Shown here one piece after another: positions 40,971 to 49,222 of a stretch of 53,080 nucleotides of DNA. Position numbers and translations under genes: made by a program. Numbering within the stretch: position 1 is the stretch's first letter; every line of letters starts with the position of its first letter. The notes under the pieces are model-generated. The model was not told the origin of the DNA. It did no database searches and was given only the letters and a program-made list of their open reading frames with translations. The stretch is from assembly GCA_964502465.1 (NCBI GenBank), contig CAZCWX010000671.1, positions 1 to 53,080 of the forward strand. The letters run 5' to 3'. This DNA is from CAZCWX01 sp964502465. GTDB taxonomy: Bacteria; Desulfobacterota; Binatia; Bin18.

Positions 40971-41933
40971 CTAGTGCAGAAGGTCTTTGTCACTCTGCGT
41001 CGTTGTCGCTTTCGCTTTGGTCTTTTGCTTCTGAAGATAATCCTTCAGTTCGGCCTCAGCTTTCCGCACGTCCCCCTCATACTTGAGAATGGTATTCAGC
41101 GTCTCATTGACTACGATTTCGTCCAATTGGTGGACATTTAAGAGGGTCAACGCTTTGGCCCAATCGAGCGTCTCGCTGATGCTCGGGCCCTTTTTAAGAT
41201 CCAGTTTGCGGATCATCTGTACGACCTCTACCACTTCCTCCGCCAATTTATCCGCTATTCCAGGAACCTTCAGTGTCACAATTTGCAGTTCCTGAGACCG
41301 GTCAGGGAAATCAATATATAAATGGAGGCACCGACGTTTCAGGGCGTCTGACATCTCCCGTGTATTGTTACTGGTTAATACGACGATGGGCAATTGCAAG
41401 GCCCGGATGGTTCCAAGCTCAGGAACGCTGACCTGAAAGTCACTCAGGACCTCCAGTAGAAATGCCTCGAACTCATTGTCGGACTTATCGATCTCGTCGA
41501 TCAGCAATACCACAGGGTGATCAGCAGAAATGGCCCGCAAAAGAGGGCGAGGGAGAATAAATCTATCAGAAAAGAACACGCTATCCTGACTGGCGATACG
41601 TTCTACCGCTTCCGCAAGAGTACCCGTCCCTTTCAAGACTTCGCTGATTTTATCCTTCAGGATTTGCGTGTACAGCAGTTGTTTCGCATACTCCCACTCA
41701 TACAGAGCCTTCGCCTCGTCTAGTCCTTCGTAGCACTGCAAGCGGATCAATTCGCACTTGAGGGCTTCGGAAATAACCTTGGCAAGTTCGGTCTTTCCTA
41801 CCCCGGCTGGGCCTTCGACAAGGATTGGCTTGCGCAGGTGACTTGCCAGGTACACGATCGTCGCGATCTTACGGTTGCAAATATATTTTTGTTCCGAAAA
41901 CTTATCGATAACATCCTCTATAGAGCTGAACAT
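40971..41933 (-). CDS. MoxR-family AAA+ ATPase, CoxD-like
   Basis: The 320-residue protein is started at ATG 41933 (MFSSIEDVIDKFSEQKYIC) behind GGAGGGAG; an upstream open frame to 42098 overlaps the divergent NRDE gene and is rejected. Walker A is GPAGVGKTELAKV, Walker B VVLLIDEIDKSDNEFEAFLLEVLSD, with sensor LTSNNTREMSDALKRRCLHLYIDFPD (Arg finger). It is a MoxR-type remodelling ATPase that works with VWA proteins on maturation of metal cofactors. It lies 22 nt before the VWA gene in the same operon. Confidence 0.92.
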   Translation of the reverse strand: MFSSIEDVIDKFSEQKYICNRKIATIVYLASHLRKPILVEGPAGVGKTELAKVISEALKCELIRLQCYEGLDEAKALYEWEYAKQLLYTQILKDKISEVLKGTGTLAEAVERIASQDSVFFSDRFILPRPLLRAISADHPVVLLIDEIDKSDNEFEAFLLEVLSDFQVSVPELGTIRALQLPIVVLTSNNTREMSDALKRRCLHLYIDFPDRSQELQIVTLKVPGIADKLAEEVVEVVQMIRKLDLKKGPSISETLDWAKALTLLNVHQLDEIVVNETLNTILKYEGDVRKAEAELKDYLQKQKTKAKATTTQSDKDLLH

Positions 41934-42008
41934 TCTCCCTCCCCGACATGATATCGGGCCTACCCTAGCATAGGGCCTAGAGGAAGACAACGGAACGAGT
42001 TGAGGCCC

Positions 42009-42038
42009 TTGCAAAAAAGTCCCTTCTCTTTCTATAAT
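42009..42038 (+). promoter_or_regulatory. Sigma-70-like promoter of the NRDE gene, leaderless configuration
   Basis: TTGCAA (42009-42014), an 18-nt spacer and a perfect TATAAT (42033-42038) place transcription start near 42045, only a few bases before ATG 42049. No ribosome binding site precedes the ATG. This fits a leaderless or near-leaderless transcript. Confidence 0.7.
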
Positions 42039-42048
42039 CCGCCCGTTA

Positions 42049-42843
42049 ATGTGTACGCTCGCACTGTATTTCAAAGTCTTTCCACAATACCCGCTCATCG
42101 TGGCGGCAAACCGCGATGAATCACTGGCACGCCCGTCCCTTTCTCCAACCCAGTTGTGGGACTCCCCCTGGGTCTACGGTGGGCAGGACTTACTCGCTGG
42201 CGGTACGTGGCTGGGAATTAACGAAAACGGCGTGCTTGCGGGAGTGCTGAACCGCCACACACCACAACCGCCAGACTCACGTCGCCGGTCTCGCGGTCTC
42301 CTGTGCCTTGACGCGCTCAAATACCACTCAGCCGCGGAGGCACTGCGGTCTATCATAACGTTCCCTGCAACCGCGTATAATCCTTTTAATCTTCTTCTCG
42401 CTGATCATTCAGATGCTTATGTAATACATCCATTAAACAGTTCTCTCCAGGTCCACCGTCTCTCCCCAGGTGTCCATTTGCTGACCAATATCAACCTGAA
42501 TGACCCGGAGTGTCCCCGGATCGCTCGCTCTTTCCAACGGTTCCTCCAAGTGAGCCAAAACTTTTCTTCTCGTTCATTTATGTTACCGGATTTAGTGACC
42601 CAACTTCACCCCATTCTTGCGGCTCATGATATACGCCTAGACCCCCGCTCACAGGACCCTCGCAACGGCCTTTGCGTACACCTTCCTGGATATGGCACTT
42701 GTTCATCTACCCTGCTGGCATATGCCAGCAGGGAACGTCGTTATACGTATTTTTTTGCGCCAGGACCCCCATGCCGTAGTGCCTACGGCGAAGTGCTCAT
42801 ATCACCGGAAACCCGGGCCAACTTGCCCCCATCAACACAATAA
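42049..42843 (+). CDS. NRDE-family (TANGO2-like) protein
   Basis: This 264-residue protein begins MCTLALYFKVFPQYPLIVAANRDESLARPSLSPTQLW, with the NRDE motif and the N-terminal Cys that could act as an Ntn-type nucleophile. GGQDLLAGGTWLGINENGVLAGVLNRH and YNPFNLLLADHSDAYVIHP are conserved family blocks. Related eukaryotic TANGO2 acts in mitochondrial and heme-related metabolism; the bacterial function is not settled. The 3' end overlaps that of the convergent SDR by 61 nt. No ribosome binding site; the promoter at 42009-42038 makes it probably leaderless. Confidence 0.85.
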   Translation: MCTLALYFKVFPQYPLIVAANRDESLARPSLSPTQLWDSPWVYGGQDLLAGGTWLGINENGVLAGVLNRHTPQPPDSRRRSRGLLCLDALKYHSAAEALRSIITFPATAYNPFNLLLADHSDAYVIHPLNSSLQVHRLSPGVHLLTNINLNDPECPRIARSFQRFLQVSQNFSSRSFMLPDLVTQLHPILAAHDIRLDPRSQDPRNGLCVHLPGYGTCSSTLLAYASRERRYTYFFAPGPPCRSAYGEVLISPETRANLPPSTQ

Positions 42844-43538
42844 GTAGCCCCGGTAACGAAATCCCCGCGCTCGACAAGAAATCGTACTGCGTGGGCAACA
42901 TCCGCAACGTTCCCAAGGCGCCCGAGCGGAGTCTGTGCTGCAATCATCTGCCGGGACCTTCCCTCATAATGATCAGGGGCTAAAACCGGACCAAGTGCAA
43001 CGCCGTTGACGGTAACTTGTGGAGCAAGGGCTTTCGCCATTACGTGGGTGAGGACATTCAATCCCCCTTTGGAAACACAATAAGGCAGGTATCGTGGAAC
43101 TGGCCGCCATCCGCTCCAGTCACTCAGTTGGACAATTCTCCCCCACCCTTGTGCTCGCATCTTTTTTCCCAGGAGCAAAGAGAGCACGAACGGAGCGGTT
43201 AAGTTTGTACGGATGATCCCTCGCCACGCATCAACAGTCAGATTGGTTAAAAGAGTTGGAAAAAAAACCGCGGCGCTGTTCACCAGGATATCGACTTGTC
43301 CCGCTTGGTTGAATGCGTCTTGCATTAAATGAGTCACCTCCATCGCCCGAGACAGATCAGCGCGGATCACAAACGCCCGCCTCCCTCTGGCTCTCACTGC
43401 TCGTGCTACTTCTTCTCCAGAGGAAGTGTGCACATGTAACACAAGATCCGCCCCGCTCTCAGCAAAGACCACGGCAATCGAGCGCCCTAGCCGTTTGGCT
43501 GCCCCAGTCACCAGAGCAACCTTTCCATCGAGTGCCAT
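42783..43538 (-). CDS. SDR oxidoreductase, pteridine-reductase-like
   Basis: This 251-residue classical SDR has NADPH motif TGAAKRLGRSIA (Arg favours NADP), DLSRAMEV, NSAAVFFP in place of NNAG, and an active-site region DWSGWRPVPRYLPYCVSKGGLNVLTHVMAKAL with Tyr and Lys. The TGAA(K/R)RxGR and DWxGxRPxxxYLPYCxSK patterns resemble PTR1/FolM-type pteridine reductases, which reduce dihydropterins or folates. It is the last gene of the sensor operon; its ATG overlaps the stop of the kinase gene by one base. The 3' end overlaps the convergent NRDE gene. Confidence 0.85.
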   Translation of the reverse strand: MALDGKVALVTGAAKRLGRSIAVVFAESGADLVLHVHTSSGEEVARAVRARGRRAFVIRADLSRAMEVTHLMQDAFNQAGQVDILVNSAAVFFPTLLTNLTVDAWRGIIRTNLTAPFVLSLLLGKKMRAQGWGRIVQLSDWSGWRPVPRYLPYCVSKGGLNVLTHVMAKALAPQVTVNGVALGPVLAPDHYEGRSRQMIAAQTPLGRLGNVADVAHAVRFLVERGDFVTGATYCVDGGKLARVSGDMSTSP

Positions 43539-45052
43539 TACGCCTCACGTCTGACCGGTGCGCAAGGCAATTCAGCCAGAAACGTTGCTCCACCAGTTGA
43601 GTTATTCATGGCAATCAACGTCCCATGATGCAGTTCGATGATCTTGCGAGCAAAGGTGAGTCCCAATCCACTTCCTTGCTTCTTGGTAGAAAAAAACGGG
43701 GCAAACAATCGTTCCATATCGTCTTCCGCAATACCTGGCCCTTGATCCATAATAGCGATTTGCATGCTGCTCTGTTGTTTTCGCAAAAGGACGTCTACAC
43801 GTCCTAGTGACGGTGAGGCTTCCAACGCGTTGGTAATAAGGTTCAGGAACGCTTGCTTGAGTTTAATCCGGTCCAGTGGGAAAATTTCGCTTCCCTTGTC
43901 GGATATTCCCTCATTGAAACAGACAAGCGCCACCTCTCGCATAGCCGCTGCTTCATGCATTTCCTCCACTGCTTCGCGGACGAGGGCGCGCAAATCGCCC
44001 TGCTCAAACTGCAAGGCAAAATCCCGAGAAAAGATCAACAGATCAGCGAGGGTAGTATTCAGGTCATTAATCGCACCGTCTAGCTGTTCCACTTTTTCTT
44101 GGGCCTCGCCCACAAGAGTCTCGAGAGGGACAGCATGGTCCTGCAGAACCTCGCGTAGAAGATCACACTGCAGCCCGAGGAGCCCGACTTTCTGCAAGAT
44201 CTGATGCGAGATTGTTGATGACATCTGTCCAATTGCCGCCATACGTTCACTACGTGCGAGTTCAAAATTCATCCTTTGGAGACTTAGATTCTGCCGTTCA
44301 ATTTCGACTCGGCGTGCCGTCAAGGTCCGCATAAGGAGATGAGCTGCGCCAACCGGCAGAGTGCCAATATATAACCCACCTACCCCAAAGGTGTTCAGAC
44401 CCAAAGTCATAATTGCCACATAAGGAGAAACCAGAAACAACCCAGTCGCAAGCAGGGAGGGTAAACTAGCGGCAAACTCGAGACCGGGAGAGTATAAAAC
44501 TCCGTAGCGAATCCGGTGCTGCATGCCATAACTCAGGGCGAAGACTAACCATCCCCCTATTTCACTGACGATAAAACGCGACAGAGATTCTAGCTCTCCA
44601 ATTCGTAACGGAACGGTTCCCCCTCCGGACCGGTACAACAGGTAGCGGGTAAAGAGGGCAACAAGTAAAATGGCAAGCAATTCAAGGATTCGCCACCCTG
44701 GCCGAGGATCCGTGCGCACTGCGCGGGGTAACACCAGAACTCCCCAACGTTGGAGGAGAACCGCCAGAGGAACCGTAATCGCTATACTGCCAACCATTAA
44801 AGGTAAAGCAAAAAGGCCAACCGCATACAGGAGCGTACTCACAAGCGCTAGAAGAAGGAGGGAGAGAAAGAAATCTTCTCCGATTTCTACATACAGAAGC
44901 ACGCCGGCACAGAGCAGTGGGACAAACGCGCCATAGAGTCCCACGTACCCCAAGTTGAAAGCGACCAATCCAACCCCCGCAAGCAGCAATCCGGTTGTAC
45001 CCCAGGCAATGGTCATGGGGTGCACAGAGACAGCCGGCCCGGAATCCATCAT
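43538..45052 (-). CDS. Membrane sensor histidine kinase
   Basis: This 504-residue protein has an N-terminal half containing about eight hydrophobic segments (TIAWGTTGLLLAGVGLVAFN to about residue 245), then a coiled linker and a kinase core. The H-box is MAAIGQMSSTISHQILQKVGLLG with phospho-accepting His (about 285); the N-box is FLNLITNALEAS; the G-boxes are IMDQGPGIAEDDMERLFAPFF and KKQGSGLGLTFARKII. It senses an unknown membrane or periplasmic signal and phosphorylates the NarL-type regulator encoded two genes upstream. Start and stop overlap both neighbours by one base, so it is translationally coupled. Confidence 0.92.
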   Translation of the reverse strand: MMDSGPAVSVHPMTIAWGTTGLLLAGVGLVAFNLGYVGLYGAFVPLLCAGVLLYVEIGEDFFLSLLLLALVSTLLYAVGLFALPLMVGSIAITVPLAVLLQRWGVLVLPRAVRTDPRPGWRILELLAILLVALFTRYLLYRSGGGTVPLRIGELESLSRFIVSEIGGWLVFALSYGMQHRIRYGVLYSPGLEFAASLPSLLATGLFLVSPYVAIMTLGLNTFGVGGLYIGTLPVGAAHLLMRTLTARRVEIERQNLSLQRMNFELARSERMAAIGQMSSTISHQILQKVGLLGLQCDLLREVLQDHAVPLETLVGEAQEKVEQLDGAINDLNTTLADLLIFSRDFALQFEQGDLRALVREAVEEMHEAAAMREVALVCFNEGISDKGSEIFPLDRIKLKQAFLNLITNALEASPSLGRVDVLLRKQQSSMQIAIMDQGPGIAEDDMERLFAPFFSTKKQGSGLGLTFARKIIELHHGTLIAMNNSTGGATFLAELPCAPVRREA

Positions 45053-46512
45053 TACTCTCTCCCAGTGAGAAAGCGGTCGAGGCGTGGAGCGTGGCGGAAT
45101 ACAAGAAACCCATAGGCAGGGTTTGCCGCATCAAAGTCAGTATCGCTAAGAGAGACGTTGAGTTGGAGCTGGTAGTACGTGTGCCCTTCAGCAAGATCCC
45201 TGCTGTCCCAGTCATACGCCTCATACTTGACCGGGAGTCTCCGAGCGATATCCCAGTATGTCACAATCCGAGAAGAGGAATATTCTCGCCGCATCGTGGG
45301 AAAAGCAAACTCCAGCACGTAGCAGGAGTTCCCTTCGTGCTGCTGGACCCCAAGGAAACGCACCAGTAAATTTCCCTGTAACCAGGCTTGCAATAACTGC
45401 TCTTGAAGCCTCTCGACTAGCCGGTTGAGACCAAATTCTGTGAGCGGGTAGTGGGACCCAAGCCGAGCCCAATACCCATCCGGTGCCAGGTCCCCAATGA
45501 GGGGAATACCACCTAATGTGGCTCGAACGCGGACTTTTTCTCCGTTCCATCCACGACGAAATAACGCCTCTCGCACCCGCTCCTCTGCTTCAGTCCAATC
45601 GAGGTACAAATCGAACGGCTTGCGGAACTTGAATGCGACTTGACTGCGTCTCGTGTAGCCTTTCCATTTCTCTTCTGGAACCCAGACACCGGTGTAGTCA
45701 ACAATTTCTCCGTAGCGACGCTGCCAATTTTGAATGAACCTGCGGAGATCGATATCTGCCTCAGCATGGGGGATCGTGCGCTCGCTATCGGCTCGTTCTT
45801 CCCAGCTAAACGCCTGGACCGGTATCCCAATATTCATCTGCAAGTCCGTATAGGTCAGCCGCTGACGCACAGCCCCACCCGCACTGCGCAGTGTCAACTC
45901 GAGCGGGACTCCTGTGCCTCGCTCGATGACAAATTCGTAAACGGCCACGGTGTTATCCCGGAAGGGAACTAAAAAGGATGGCACGGACAGCAGAACCTGT
46001 CCCTCCGAAAGGTTTGGCCCTTCCGTGCGAACTTCAACCAGCCGAAGACTGGGATCTGAAGGGAGACGTCGAGCAAGCGAAACAAGCGCAGTCAGCCACT
46101 CACTGACATCTTTTAACATAGGAATGAACGGATCCCCCGCTTCAGTTGGCGGCACGCTAGCAATGATGAAGTCGAACCAGTCTCCCAGCTTAATTAATAA
46201 ATTCCCTTTGTTCCAGTTCGGCTGCGCAAGGAGTTCTGTTCCTTCATAGGTACCGGATTGCCATCGCAAATATAGATAGCCCGGTTTCCGAAACAGAACG
46301 TCGATAACTTCGTGCCCCGTAGGAAACTCCTCTTGCCCCACCTCTTTGCGCAGGGTACCGCGGTAGTCAATCAACCGATGGTAAGCCCCTTGACATTCCA
46401 ACAGAATCTCTCTGAGTTCGTCTCCCGCTTCTTTTGGGGTAGTAGCCGTAGCAACACCGACAAGGGTCGAGAACATGAGAAGGAGAGCAAAAAAAAGACG
46501 GATCTTGCTCAT
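45052..46512 (-). CDS. Exported DUF1571-like protein with duplicated domain, between RR and HK genes
   Basis: This 486-residue protein has a signal peptide (RLFFALLLMFSTLVGVATA). Two halves are related. The first has CQGAYHRLIDYRGTLRKEV then VLFRKPGYLYLRWQSG; the second has WQRRYGEIVDYTGVWVPEE then VAFKFRKPFDLYLDWTEA, both with Y..I.DY.G and FRKP.xLYLxW. This is the pattern of DUF1571, a lipoprotein-localisation-like beta fold. It would act in the periplasm, perhaps binding a lipid ligand. It overlaps the regulator gene by 4 nt and the kinase by 1 nt, suggesting a dedicated partner or sensor for the kinase. The fold call is moderate. Confidence 0.65.
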   Translation of the reverse strand: MSKIRLFFALLLMFSTLVGVATATTPKEAGDELREILLECQGAYHRLIDYRGTLRKEVGQEEFPTGHEVIDVLFRKPGYLYLRWQSGTYEGTELLAQPNWNKGNLLIKLGDWFDFIIASVPPTEAGDPFIPMLKDVSEWLTALVSLARRLPSDPSLRLVEVRTEGPNLSEGQVLLSVPSFLVPFRDNTVAVYEFVIERGTGVPLELTLRSAGGAVRQRLTYTDLQMNIGIPVQAFSWEERADSERTIPHAEADIDLRRFIQNWQRRYGEIVDYTGVWVPEEKWKGYTRRSQVAFKFRKPFDLYLDWTEAEERVREALFRRGWNGEKVRVRATLGGIPLIGDLAPDGYWARLGSHYPLTEFGLNRLVERLQEQLLQAWLQGNLLVRFLGVQQHEGNSCYVLEFAFPTMRREYSSSRIVTYWDIARRLPVKYEAYDWDSRDLAEGHTYYQLQLNVSLSDTDFDAANPAYGFLVFRHAPRLDRFLTGRE

Positions 46513-47165
46513 CGGAGGGTACCTACTCCTGCTTTAAGTGCCAGAATTGCAGCTTTGGTTCGATCGTTGACTTGCAGCTTTCGGAAAATACTAGCGAGAT
46601 GCATCTTGACAGTCAGCTCGCTAATAAAGAGTCGCTGGCTAATTTCACGATTTGTTCCCCCGGTTGCCACTAAGCGGAGGACCTCCTCCTCCCGAGGAGT
46701 CAAGGTTTGCATTAACCGGCGAACCTCCTCCACTTCTTGATCGCGCTGAAACTCACGGAGAAACTTGCTAGCAAGTTCTGGATTAAGAAAGATCTCACCT
46801 GCAGCAACTCTGCGAAGGGTATCCAAGATATCCTTCGCCCGAGTGTTTTTAAGCAGGTACCCGACCGCTCCAGCCTTGAGCGCGCGAAAGATCAGTTCTG
46901 GGTTGTCGTATCCGGTGAGGATAACCACTTTCGTACTACGGGCTCGTTGTCGCACAAGCGCAGTCGCTCCGATACCATCTCGCTGAGGCATTTCAATATC
47001 CATGAGAATAACGTCAGGTGTCCTTTGCTCAAGCAAAGCCTCAAGCTGATCTACACTTTCCACAACACCAACAAGGTCAAAGTCTGTCTGCCTCTTAAAG
47101 AGTTGCTGCAGGCCAGCAAGGAAAATCGGGTGGTCATCAACGACAATGAGGGAAATCTTATTCAT
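46509..47165 (-). CDS. NarL/LuxR-family response regulator
   Basis: This 218-residue two-domain regulator has a receiver domain (about 5-120) with the phospho-acceptor Asp in VILMDIEMPQRDG and KAGAVGYLLKNTRA, then an LuxR-type HTH (about 150-215), LTPREEEVLRLVATGGTNREISQRLFISELTVKMHLASIFRKLQVNDRTKAAI. It binds DNA when phosphorylated by the kinase encoded two genes downstream. It is the first gene of the four-gene operon. The regulon is unknown. Confidence 0.95.
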   Translation of the reverse strand: MNKISLIVVDDHPIFLAGLQQLFKRQTDFDLVGVVESVDQLEALLEQRTPDVILMDIEMPQRDGIGATALVRQRARSTKVVILTGYDNPELIFRALKAGAVGYLLKNTRAKDILDTLRRVAAGEIFLNPELASKFLREFQRDQEVEEVRRLMQTLTPREEEVLRLVATGGTNREISQRLFISELTVKMHLASIFRKLQVNDRTKAAILALKAGVGTLR

Positions 47166-47466
47166 ACTCTCGTCCTATCCGACTATAGAAGACCACGACT
47201 TTTTGGTCAAAGGTGCTCCGCACTCCTGAATCAGTGAGAATTGTTAGTTTACCTACCCATACGTGCAAAGAGCTGAGATTGTTCCTGTCCCTTGTCCTCT
47301 AACCGCCACTAGTTCCTCTTGACCCGCCATGCTTCCCATGCCCGGTTTTCTCATAATCCCATACCGGAGGATCTCTTTTCCCTGGGCGGTTATCCAGGCT
47401 AAGTAAAGAGGGGAACCGAATCGGCCACAACCCGCTTGAGGTGGAGTTGTGTATTTTCACACAAGT

Positions 47467-47640
47467 GGGTCGTGGCCCTCAAGCTGCACCCGATCACGAA
47501 GCTACGGGGGGACGCCAACTGCCTGTTCCTGTATCCCAGCCCGCACCCACAACGCCGGAGGCCGCGGCGCAAATATGATGGCAAGGTCAACTTTCACGAC
47601 CTGCGCCGCTTTGAGGATCTCGGCCCGCTGGAGGAGAGAG
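47467..47640 (+). pseudogene. IS4 transposase internal fragment, opposite orientation to 36958
   Basis: In the plus strand VVALKLHPITKLRGDANCLFLY, then RRRPRRKYDGKVNFHDLRRFEDLGPLEER matches the corresponding internal part of the IS4 remnant at 36958-37833 (which reads VVALKLHPITKLRADADCRFLY and RRGAQRKYDGKVNFQDL). DNA identity is partial, so it is a different, older insertion rather than a direct copy. Only about 58 codons remain. The region 47170-47466 upstream holds no feature I recognise. Confidence 0.75.
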
Positions 47641-47756
47641 ACTCTGTCCATCTCTCTGATTTTGTCTGAACCATTACCTATACCACTTGACAATTATTGC
47701 CACATTTTCTGGCTACACCTCTCCAATCCCCATTGCCCCAACTTATTCCGAACGAG

Positions 47757-47802
47757 CCGGGGCGCATCGCGGACGCCAAAGGCGTAAAGCGATGCGCCCC
47801 GG
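47757..47802. repeat. Perfect 14-bp inverted repeat with a nested hairpin
   Basis: The 14-base left arm (47757-47770, starting CCGGGGCGC) is exactly complementary to the right arm (47789-47802). The 18-nt loop itself contains ACGCC-AAA-GGCGT. No T tract follows. It lies between an IS fragment and an AT-rich island, and looks like a REP or integration-related palindrome. Confidence 0.8.
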
Positions 47803-47869
47803 TGAGAGAGCCATACACAGCAAAGGCTGTTGACAAGCAAGCCAAAACATCCACAAAATCCCCCCACCA

Positions 47870-48270
47870 AGACAAAAATAAATCAAGACAATTTTTGCCA
47901 AAATTATTTCATTTTAACGGTTTTTATAGATATATTTATATTAGATAAATAAAGCTATTATTACTTTATTCAAAAAAAATGAATTTTAATCATTATTATT
48001 GCTGTATTTTTAGCATAAAATTTTTTAATAAAGTAAAGTTAAAATAATAATTAGCTATATTTTGCCGTAAATAAAAACAATTATTTGTAAATAAAATTGA
48101 CAAATAATATTTTTAATATATTTTGAGTGCTTACGGTAAATTAATTGTTTTATCAGAAAGAAAAAAGGAAAATCTTTCTGATAAAAAATTGGTTTTAATA
48201 GGAAATTTTTTTCTATATTTGACTAATAAAAAGTTTATTTTGACAATCTTTTACCTTTTTCACACCCCAT
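47870..48270. other. Very AT-rich island, about 400 bp
   Basis: This stretch is almost entirely A and T, in sharp contrast with neighbours. It contains a perfect 12-bp inverted repeat TTTATCAGAAAG/CTTTCTGATAAA (48149-48160 and 48174-48185) with a 13-nt loop. No frame looks coding. A xenogeneic-silencer target, a replication or integration site, or the relic of a mobile element are possible. Confidence 0.65.
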
Positions 48271-48302
48271 AAGAATGGTGAATAACTCGTTCATCCCTTT
48301 CT

Positions 48303-49067
48303 ATGACGGCTATGACGGAGATTCAGATGGATACCGAATTAGTGGCACAAAAACATCGCCGCCAAAAAAGCCCAAATGCGCCTGCATACAGTGTTCAGGA
48401 ATGCTTAGAAGATACGCGAAAGATCTTTCGCGTGGAAAACCAAGTGCCTATCAGTCGAGAATCCATTGCTGAACACCTAAGTCTCGCAGCCCATTCCGGC
48501 CCTTTTAACCGTAAACTCAGTAGCTTACGGCAATACGGTCTCCTCGAACCTATCGGAAAAGACCTGCGAGTAAGCGACCTCTTCTTACGATTAGAGAACG
48601 CTCCTGACGAGAATAACCGCCGCCGTGCCCTTCGGGAAGCCATTGGTCGCCCCGCTATTTTTCAAGGGCTACTTGGACAATTTGAAAGCAGCGGGATGCC
48701 ATCCGATATCAATCTGACTAACCAACTAGTGCTAAGGTATCGTTTCACCAAAAAAAATGCCGAGACAGTTGCCAAAGCGTTTCTTGAATCCTGCCGTTTC
48801 TTAGGCCTCAGTCAGGGACGCTTCCAGTCCTTTTCTTCACCCCCTCCTCCCCTCCCGCACCCAGTCCATAGCGAAACGTCGCAAAGCGCTCCACCCCGTC
48901 AAGAACGTTCAACCTGGCATGATGAACGTCACTCTCTCCAGTGTCGCCAGGAAATTCCTCTTGGGGTCAGTCGCCGGGCAGTCCTCGAATTCCCAGAGGA
49001 CATAACCCAAAACGAACTCGCGAAAATAGTAAGAATTCTACAAGCATTAGCTGGCCCTATCGAGTAG
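48303..49067 (+). CDS. Putative winged-helix DNA-binding hypothetical protein
   Basis: This 254-residue protein may start at 48303 or at an in-frame ATG at 48327 that has GGAG in front. The N-terminal 140 residues are conserved-looking: YSVQECLEDTRKIF, VPISRESIAEHLSLAAHSGPFNRKLSSLRQYGLLEPIGKDLRVSDLFLRL is a helix-turn-helix-like region, RALREAIGRPAIFQGLLGQFES follows, and FTKKNAETVAKAFLESCRFLGL closes it. The rest is a proline/serine-rich linker and a short C-terminal helix. This resembles a family of unnamed proteins common in mobile or accessory regions. It follows the AT-rich island. The function is unknown. Confidence 0.65.
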   Translation: MTAMTEIQMDTELVAQKHRRQKSPNAPAYSVQECLEDTRKIFRVENQVPISRESIAEHLSLAAHSGPFNRKLSSLRQYGLLEPIGKDLRVSDLFLRLENAPDENNRRRALREAIGRPAIFQGLLGQFESSGMPSDINLTNQLVLRYRFTKKNAETVAKAFLESCRFLGLSQGRFQSFSSPPPPLPHPVHSETSQSAPPRQERSTWHDERHSLQCRQEIPLGVSRRAVLEFPEDITQNELAKIVRILQALAGPIE

Positions 49068-49222
49068 CTCGTAATATAAGGGGGCTGCCATGTAGACTGA
49101 CATAAAATTCCCGAGAGGTCCGGCCGGTACTCCTTCCACGAACTTCCCTACTCTTCGCTCCCTACTTGACCCTTCGGAACGATTTCTGCATTTTGATTTC
49201 TAGTGAAATTTCCAGGAACCTA

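Noticed and set aside
41934..42098. N-terminal extension of the MoxR ATPase
   Set aside because: It overlaps the divergent NRDE gene and its promoter; GGAGGGAG precedes the ATG at 41933.
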